Source: Anthoceros angustus (lineage: Eukaryota; Streptophyta; Anthocerotopsida; Anthocerotales; Anthocerotaceae). Taken from it: a stretch of 64,000 bases of DNA. Within the stretch, counting starts at the first letter, position 1. Each line of letters starts with the position of its first letter. The stretch lies in contig MU008179.1 of NCBI GenBank assembly GCA_010909165.1, positions 682,001 to 746,000 of the forward strand. Direction: 5' to 3'. Below the pieces are notes generated by a model that had not been told where the DNA came from, did not search any database, and saw only the letters and a list, made by a program, of their open reading frames with translations. This document shows, piece by piece, positions 57,060 through 64,000 of this stretch. The translations under genes and the position numbers were made by a program.

Positions 57060-60000
57060 TCCCAGAGCTCCTTTCTCTGTCCGCTGCGGTGGCTTGAGGT
57101 GAGACACCTCACCGGATTTCTCATGTTCTCGCAGCTAGCAGGCTTGTCGCTATGGACAAGCCTGCCTTAGGCTCGGGCATGCGCCCCTCGCGGTCGGGGA
57201 AGCCTTTATGCGGCTACTCAGCTGCACTATTGCTCTTCAGTACCACTCCCTTCTCCAGCAGCACCTCAACCCCCTTCAATTTGGCATTGCCACTCCCGGG
57301 GGATGTGAGTCTGTGGTGCTTGGAGTGAAGATATGCCTTAATACCCACCCGGAGTGGGTGGTCTTACAAGTTGATGTCGAGAACGCCTTCAATACCATCT
57401 CTAGGAGCGTCATCTTCGAGGAGCTTAGGGATGCTAGCGACGTCCTGGGGAGCCTTATACGTTTTGTCCGGTGCTTCCACGAGAGGTCCTCCAACCTCTA
57501 CTACCAGCACAAGAACCTCTCTTCAGGATTTGTTGTCTCTGTCGGGAAGCCTTTATGCGGCTACTCACCGCACTATTGCTCTCGCCATTGCTCACTATAG
57601 GGCCCGATCTAGGGCCGCCTTCTCGACGCTGATCAGATCTTCCCTTCACAGACGATTCTCACATTCTCGGGCCTGAGGACAAAGTCAAGGAGGCCTTTGA
57701 GCTCTTCTTTCATGAGCTTTCTTTGGTGGGCTTAAAGGTCAAGCTGTCCAAGTGCCGCGTCTGGTCTCCGTCGGGGATTCTACCTACTTTGCAGTTTCCT
57801 GCTGGGGAGATTGCTCCGGCTTTGGGACTGTGGATTCTAGGGGTCCCCTTCGGTTCCCCTGACTTCATCGAGAGCTTCCTGGACCAAGCTCTCGCAGAGG
57901 ACCCCTCCCATGTCGAGGACCTCCCTTTGCTGGAGGATACACAAGTGGCCTTTGGAATTCTTTCCTCCTGTTTTGCTGGGCGCCCTGGTTACCTCATCCG
58001 TACGCTGCCTCCGTCCCTAACCCTTTTGTCCCGGCTGCGGCGGTTTGATAGGAAGATTATGGATACTCTTGGGGACATCCTAGGCTCAGGGGCTTTTAAG
58101 TGCCCTGTGTGATCTCGCCACGACAGCGCCCCACTGCAATTTGAGGCACAGTTCCGCCTCCGCCTGAGGTCTCTTCCCGGCTTTCCGCGCTTGGGCCCTC
58201 TCCTCGCTTTGGCTTCTCGATTCATCCTCCATGACAGCCCTTTTGAAGGATCTCGTATCAAGTGCGGAGGAGGGAACCTTCTCTCCAAACGCCCTTGAGG
58301 CAAGCTAGGGACATGTTATCGGTGGATGCTCTAAGGACTTCCTCCTTTCTCGACATTTATTCTTGATGGTTTCAGGGGTTGCAGCATCCTGAGAAGCACC
58401 ACGCCAAACTTTCCACCGTCCTCCAGACCCTCCATCCCAAGGTCCACAAGAGCGCGGCTCCGCTCTTATTCTGGGAAGGGCGCAGGTGCTTGGCTACTGG
58501 CCCACCCATGGATACGGCGTTTTCACATCGCACCAACTACCTTCACTACTGCAATGCGATTCCGTCTTGGCCTGCTTCAGCCTGTGGCTTCTTCGCTCCT
58601 TACTTGCGAGTGCGGCTCTGCCCCCGATGATTCTGGGGTACACCTTGCTCGCTGTCCCCACGGGGGTCATTGCATTGCCACTCACGACGCCATCCGTGAT
58701 GTCATGTTCGCCATCGCCGCGAAAGCTACATGGCATGGAGGGAGTGTATACTCCGCATGTGTCGCTCAACTGGCCGACCAGACGTTATCCGTGCCAACCG
58801 TGTTTCGTGGCGTATGTGGTGGTTACCGATCCTATACGAGATACCATCTCCGCCAGTCATCACTAACCGTCAGTTGGCATCACCGAGCGGCTCTCAAGGT
58901 CCGCAATATAGCGGGATGCAAGCGGCCACCTCTTTATTCCGCTTGCACTAGAATGTATGGGGCAATGGTCGAGGACTTTGACAAATTTGTCAAGTCTGTG
59001 CCAAAGCTTACCATGCACGCAAACACGGCAAGTGGCCTTTGGAATTCTTTCCTCCTGCTTTGGCGCCTGGTTACCTCATCCGTCTGTTGCCTCGTCCCTA
59101 ACCCTTTTGTCCGGTTTGATAGGAAGATTATGGATACTCTTGGGGACATCCTAGGCTCGGGGCTTTTAAGTGCCTGTGTGATCTGACAAGCGTCCCTACA
59201 TGCAATTTGGAGGCAGTGCACTCTGGAGGTCTCTTCCCGGCGGCTTTCACAGGCGTTGGGCCCTCTCGCCTTTGGCTTCTCGGTTCATCCTCCATGACAG
59301 GCCCTTTTGAAGGATCTCGTATCAGTGTGGAGGAGGAACCTTCTCTCTCAAAGCGTCCTTGAGGCAAGCTAGGGACATGTTATCGGTGGATGCTCGGAAG
59401 GACTTCCCTCCTTTCTCGACATTTATTCTTGATGGTTTCGAGGGGTTGCGAGCATCTACGCTCGCTTTCGATCATCCTCCGGGACCCCTCCATCCCAGGT
59501 CCACAAGGCGCGGCTCGCTCTTACAGGAAGGCGCGGTGCTTGCTCTTGGCCCACCCATGCATACGGGTTTTCACATCGCACCACCTTCACTCTGCGATGC
59601 GATTCCGTCTTGGCTGCTTGACTGTGGCTTCTTCGCTCCTTACTTGCAGTGCGGCTCGCCTCGATGATTCGGGTACACCTTGCTCGTTGTCCCCACGGGG
59701 TCATCGCATTGCCACTCACGGCGCCATCCGTGATGTCATGTTCGCCATCGCTCATGGCGCTACATGGCATGGAGGGCGGATGTATACTCTCTCCGTCTGG
59801 TCGTTCAATCGGTGACACATCGTTATCCGTGCCAACCGTGTTTCGTGGCGGATGTGGTGGTTACCGATCCTACGAGATACCATCTCCGCCAGTCATCACT
59901 AGTCCGAGGTTGGCCGGGCAGCGGCTCTCAAGGTCATAAATATAGCGGGATGCAAGCGGGCCACCTCTTTATTCCGCTTGCACTAGAATGTATGGGGCAA

Positions 60001-60345
60001 TGGTGAGGACTTTGACAAATTTGTCAAGTCTGTGCCAAAGCTTACCATGCACGCAAACCGCGTGTGTCCCTCTCGTATTACAAAGATACTCCGACAACGG
60101 GTTTCAATTGCCCTTCAGCAGGCGCTCTCAGCGATCCTCCACAAGGCGGCGATGGGTGATGCATCTTCTCTACCTCTGTGGTTTGCAGGCCGTTTATTCT
60201 TCCTGCATATGACATTGTGGGTGCAGTCGGTGACTTTAGGTAGGGAGCTTAGTTGCTCCTCTCCACCTCCACCCCCTGGTCCCCTTTGGTCGTCCCCTCT
60301 TGGATGGGCTTTTTCCATCGTTTTTTCACCTCAATAAAATCCTTC
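57060..60345 (+). mobile_element. LINE-type retrotransposon, reverse transcriptase to 3' end, internally duplicated
   Basis: At 57280-57500 the RT domain reads PEWVVLQVDVENAFNTISRS. Then follow KVKLSKCRVWSPSG, FGILSSCFAGRPGYLIRTLP, FDRKIMDTLGDILGSG and VVVTDPIRDTIS-like segments, and a 3' end at about 60345 with cacctcaataaaatcc. The part 57946-59025 is tandemly repeated at 59028-60057, and a 55-bp piece (gtcgggaagcctttatgcgg...) at 57195 recurs at 57540. The frames are broken many times, so no active element is here. The 3' end matches the fragment at 16.75-17.0 kb. Confidence 0.85.
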
Positions 60346-60349
60346 CTCT

Positions 60350-62900
60350 ACGATTTTTAAGTTGATTTCTTTAGTCATCTACAATATTGGAGACTTTTCA
60401 AGTAGATTTGCCGAATACTCGAGAAGATTCAATTGACGTAAATATGTAGCTAAGGGGGTCTCACCTTGCTCATTTAAGACATACTCTCTTTCTCTCACTA
60501 CAATTATGCAATGCACTGTGCAACCGAAAGCTCCACCGCACAACCCTTCATAAGCTTGCTTGAGCCACAATTCTAGAGTGCGCAGACAATTAACATTTAG
60601 GTTTATGTAACGATTCAAGAGGTCATTGATTTCAATAATTAAATGAATCCTAGAAGATCACCTTGATAGGGGTCTACTAGGTATTGATGTAAGAATTTTA
60701 ACTAATAATTTACCAAATGAGTTACTAAAATCAAAGAGCAGCATTCTAAAAGGTTTCCAACCAAACATGTTATTATAATTGACTTGAAACGTGAAATATA
60801 CAAACGGAATTATTATTCACCCGACGGTACTTGATCAAGACTTTAACTTAGTTTCGATCATAACATAACTTAGTTTCGATCATAACTTAAACTTAATTTC
60901 GAACATGGAGCTTAATAATTCGTTATACTATTAAGAAACAGTTACAAGGATGCTACAGTTTCCAAGAGAAATCGAACATTCTTTTAAATTTTCTTGTATG
61001 ATTATTTTGTTCATAGCCAATTTGCATGTACTATTTTCATATTTTGTAATTCATAATGCAAAATCATAAGCTTGGACTTATCAATTAAATCATGTCTTAT
61101 TTGTTGTGATTTTTTTGATTTTTTATTAGTTAATATTTATCAAAATTGAATTCACTATATAGCAAGTTAGAATGTAGTTCAATTAGCTTAAGATTTCTTA
61201 CTTTAGCTTGATTAACTTAAGATTTCTTAGTGAGGGACTCTTAATTTAGCATTGTAATAAAATATACAAACGAGAGAATCAAAGGATTGTTATTGATATT
61301 GTATTATTAAGAATTATAGAAAACAAAAACGACACAAGACCACAAAGATGACACAAGACCACAAAGGTGGCAAAAGAAAGTCCACAACAGGCAGCAAAAG
61401 TCTACAAAGGTGGCAACTGACAAAATGCACTACAAAGTATACAGTACCATAATTAGGGGTTGATTACCCCAATGTAATATCAGGTACCATACGTGTAAGG
61501 TGTTGTTGGCAGACTGTTTTCTTAGCCTCGCCAAAGTGCAAAAGAGGCAGTTACATTTTATGCCTACAAGAAATGCAAAAGTAAGGAAATTCAGTATTTA
61601 ACGAGATCTCTCTATGTCAATAGGCAAGTCAGTCGATCACAAATGATCACAATTGAAATGCAACTATTTGAGATTTTTCTGCATGTAAATATTTCATATT
61701 TAAAAAATAATTTATTTTATTTTCTCCTCATTCCATTGCAATGTAAAGACGTTCCAAATGATGCAGGTAAGATTGTTTTTTGAGGACTTGTGAATTGTTA
61801 TGCTAAATTGCATACAATGAAACAAGAATGGCAATGTAAAGTGTGTCTTGAATATATCTGAGATGAGCTGCTTATTCGTCTCTGCCCAATGATGTTTGCA
61901 GCGAGTTACCTAGCAGCGGACTACCATTTGCGATATTCATTTTTCAAGCCACTAGTATTAAAGTGTTGGGCTCCTTAAGACTACATATTTCTTCAAAAAC
62001 CCATTTGAATTCTCTCTAATTTTTCTCGCTATTGATTCAAATAGTTTTAATTAAATACAATATATACTAAAATTTAAGAGGTCAAGTGTACAAAAGCTAA
62101 AGATGTGAACCTCGTTATTAATTAAAACTAATTATTATGTTTTTCTCCCTTACACAGGGTATTTTAAGAAAATGATACAAAATGATAATAATATTATATC
62201 TTAAATGAAGGGCACTTTCGTGAATATTCTGGGTTAGGAAGCTCCAGGTATAGAAAATTAAAACTTTGATAGGTCCTTTCTGGAAGAGTGACACGGTATC
62301 CAAGAGTTAATTGGACCTCTAAGGACTTCTTGCAACTCCTAGGTTAAGCGAGCTTCCCACCTACCTCGTGGCCCTTGGTAGCCTGCTTGTTGTGAAGCGC
62401 TTCAAGACCGCATGATATGCGATCTCTATTGATTCGCCCCTAAAAAGAGCTTATGTTTTGAAGTTATTCCTAGTTGATATACAAGAGGTTGTAAGTCCGT
62501 GAGGGAGTGCCTAATATATGATCCCTGCATGCAACGTGCTGCTCTATTATAAGGATCTTTGGGCCCTACCAATCAGTTATCTTCATTGTTATAAGGCTCT
62601 TTAGGGTACTTTAAATTGAGTGGTATGTAAATCCTTGATTTGGTCACTAAAAAACTTTGAAGGCAGATATGAACTACCTTCTTACTCGAAACTCAAGCTA
62701 GAACTTTCAGGTGATGAAGTGATTACATATTGACTTCTTTTTCGAGTACATACGCAGAAGAAAAAATGTTTGACTATTATTTATTCAAAATATGGTGGTA
62801 AACAATAAAACATTACAAGGAATATTAAATAAATAAAATAGATTATATGGATACAATCTAAGAACAGTTTGATACGTGTTTCACACTTTCGTTACTTACT
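60350..62900. other. AT-rich intergenic region, no gene recognised
   Basis: All frames are short. Small repeats are present: tagtttcgatcataactta recurs near 60850-60900, and a gacacaagaccacaaag unit near 61330-61400. I see nothing that supports a gene. Confidence 0.55.
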
Positions 62901-62902
62901 CA

Positions 62903-63373
62903 CTAAATAGGAGGTACTATCCAGCATTCAAATGGAAGAACAAAGGAATAACGAAGAAAGCAATCCGCTGCATGATATTGGGCGGAAATACTAGCCGGAC
63001 AAAGCAAGTCAAGCAGTCTATCCTTTATAGTTTCTAGACACATGTAACATTGCCAATGTGATAGCATTGAGGGAGTTTTTTCATAACAATTGATCAAACC
63101 CCAAAAATACGTTGCACCCTTATAACTAGGAGTGAAGAAGAAAGGAAGACGACTATTGTAATCCAATAATCCTTCCTCAATCATTCGTAGTAGAGTGATT
63201 CTCAATATGCCTCTTGAAGGATCATTGGCAAGCATTTTGGACCCGCATTGATAAGATATCTCTGTCATATTGGGAGGTATTGCAAAATTTTCAGCACAGA
63301 CATTTTTGTGATGTACTGCACATATATAATATATTATAAGCCCTATATAGCCTAATCTAGAAAACATCAACAT
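62903..63373 (-). CDS. Secreted DUF26 (Gnk2-type) cysteine-rich protein, single domain
   Basis: The frame starts at the ATG at 63373 with a signal peptide (LGYIGLIIYYICAVHHKNV) and continues as one DUF26 domain. Landmarks are ISYQCGSKMLANDPS, YKGATYFWGLINCYEKTPS, WQCYMCLETIKDRLLDLLCP and HAADCFLRYSF. The Cys pattern (first Cys, then C-x12-C-x2-C, a late CP and DCFLRYS) matches the ginkbilobin/DUF26 family of land-plant apoplastic proteins. The usual spacing between the first two Cys of the core is eight residues, so this one is stretched. The TAG stop at 62903 overlaps a strong splice donor (ttta|gtgagtaagt), so the exon may instead join a downstream exon, as in receptor kinases or double-domain proteins. 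I could not find that exon. Confidence 0.75.
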   Translation of the reverse strand: MLMFSRLGYIGLIIYYICAVHHKNVCAENFAIPPNMTEISYQCGSKMLANDPSRGILRITLLRMIEEGLLDYNSRLPFFFTPSYKGATYFWGLINCYEKTPSMLSHWQCYMCLETIKDRLLDLLCPASISAQYHAADCFLRYSFVLPFECWIVPPI

Positions 63374-63482
63374 TATTACACATAAAGTGTAGTGCTAATG
63401 TGCAAGCATATAATAAGCCCTAGATAGCCTGATCTAGAAAATATCAACATTATTATACATAAAGTGTAGTGCTAATGTGCAA
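63339..63482. repeat. 78-bp tandem duplication over the DUF26 gene start
   Basis: The phrase agcctaatctagaaaacatc...gtgtagtgctaatgtgcaag occurs at about 63352 and again at about 63428. The duplication copies the first codons and the upstream region of the DUF26 gene; in the distal copy the second Met codon has become ATA. Confidence 0.85.
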
Positions 63483-63764
63483 GTAAATTGATCAACAATA
63501 TTGGAAGATCATTTAATTAAGATTAACTTGCAAAACTTTTTAATAGGATTTTTACGAGGAATGAGTATCTATAGCCAAAATATTTTGCTGTCACCTTTTC
63601 ATCACCGAACATATTATTCTTAAATAGATCATATTATTCTTAAATATTATTTCACAATAAATATTCTTTCGATATTCGTACTTTTTAAAGTGAAGACCAT
63701 CATCAAAAAGAAGAAGAAGAAGAAGAAAATTTTATTTAAGTCCACTAAGGACGGATTTCCGTCA

Positions 63765-64000
63765 TGGGACTTGGTACTTAACAACTTGTACCATGGTATG
63801 CCTAAGCTAGTCTTGGTACTTAACAACTTGTACCATGGTATGCCTAAGCTAGTTGCACCAAGGGCATCCATTCCCTTTAGGCACTCCATCCAAGTACCGA
63901 TCCAAGCGCAGGATGCTTAATAACAACTTGTACCATGGTATGCCTAAGCTAGTTGCACCAAGGGCATCCATTCCCTTTAGGCACTCCATCTAAGTATTGA
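63765..64000. repeat. Minisatellite at the window end
   Basis: A core aacaacttgtaccatggtat+gcctaagctagt occurs three times (near 63779, 63820 and 63922). The second and third are each followed by gcaccaagggcatccattcc and ctttaggcactccatc. The array probably continues beyond the window. Confidence 0.85.

Overview
This is nuclear DNA of a land plant that is probably not a seed plant. The genes carry GT-AG introns, mostly about 60-160 bp, and several have plastid transit peptides. There is a nuclear tRNA-Gly, and non-LTR and DNA transposon remains are abundant. The lineage guess rests on four genes: a PebA/PUBS-type bilin reductase (bryophytes and streptophyte algae), a DUF26 secreted protein (land plants), a CD36-family membrane protein (not known to me from flowering plants), and a nuclear copy of the mitochondrial ribosomal protein L16 gene. 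A bryophyte fits; short introns and the transferred rpl16 would suit a hornwort, but nothing here proves it.

Layout. 1-1.6 kb: no gene recognised. 1.7-4.4 kb (+): a 761-residue protein with a disordered N-terminus and a conserved C-terminal domain. 4.6-6.5 kb (-): plastid HAD hydrolase. 7.0-7.7 kb (-): thaumatin-like gene with frame breaks. 8.5-13.1 kb: decayed transposon-type genes (DUF7869 family, a Myb/SANT-like domain) and minisatellites. 13.3 kb (-): tRNA-Gly(GCC). 13.6-16.1 kb (-): acid invertase with the classic 9-nt mini-exon. 16.7-24.5 kb: repeats, including a 4-kb CACTA-like element filled with polypyrimidine higher-order repeats. 25.0-27.9 kb (-): bilin reductase and CASP-like protein. 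30.2-31.4 kb (+): clade-F-like PP2C with an altered metal site. 32.1-34.3 kb (-): plastid DnaJ. 35.9-36.6 kb (+): ELIP. 37.0-41.6 kb (+): a 1260-residue CD36-family protein with long cytosolic tails. 42.0-42.5 kb (-): mitochondrial-type RPL16. 46.4-48.2 kb: LINE remains. 48.8-51.8 kb (-): HDA9-type histone deacetylase with a duplicated internal exon. 52.0-52.5 kb (+): CRR42 (DUF3148), divergent from HDA9. 52.5-60.3 kb: nested, tandemly duplicated LINE-derived DNA. 60.3-62.9 kb: AT-rich, no gene. 62.9-63.4 kb (-): DUF26 secreted protein. The window ends in a minisatellite.

The genes are independent eukaryotic units, not an operon. Several act in plastid light and redox biology (HAD hydrolase, bilin reductase, DnaJ for Fe-S/Suf support, ELIP, CRR42), but I see no evidence that they are co-regulated. 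The strongest unusual items are the two alternative HDA9 exons separated by only 58 nt, the CD36 protein with repeat-rich tails, and the nuclear rpl16. All exon joins were inferred by eye from splice sites and family conservation; no alignment program was run.
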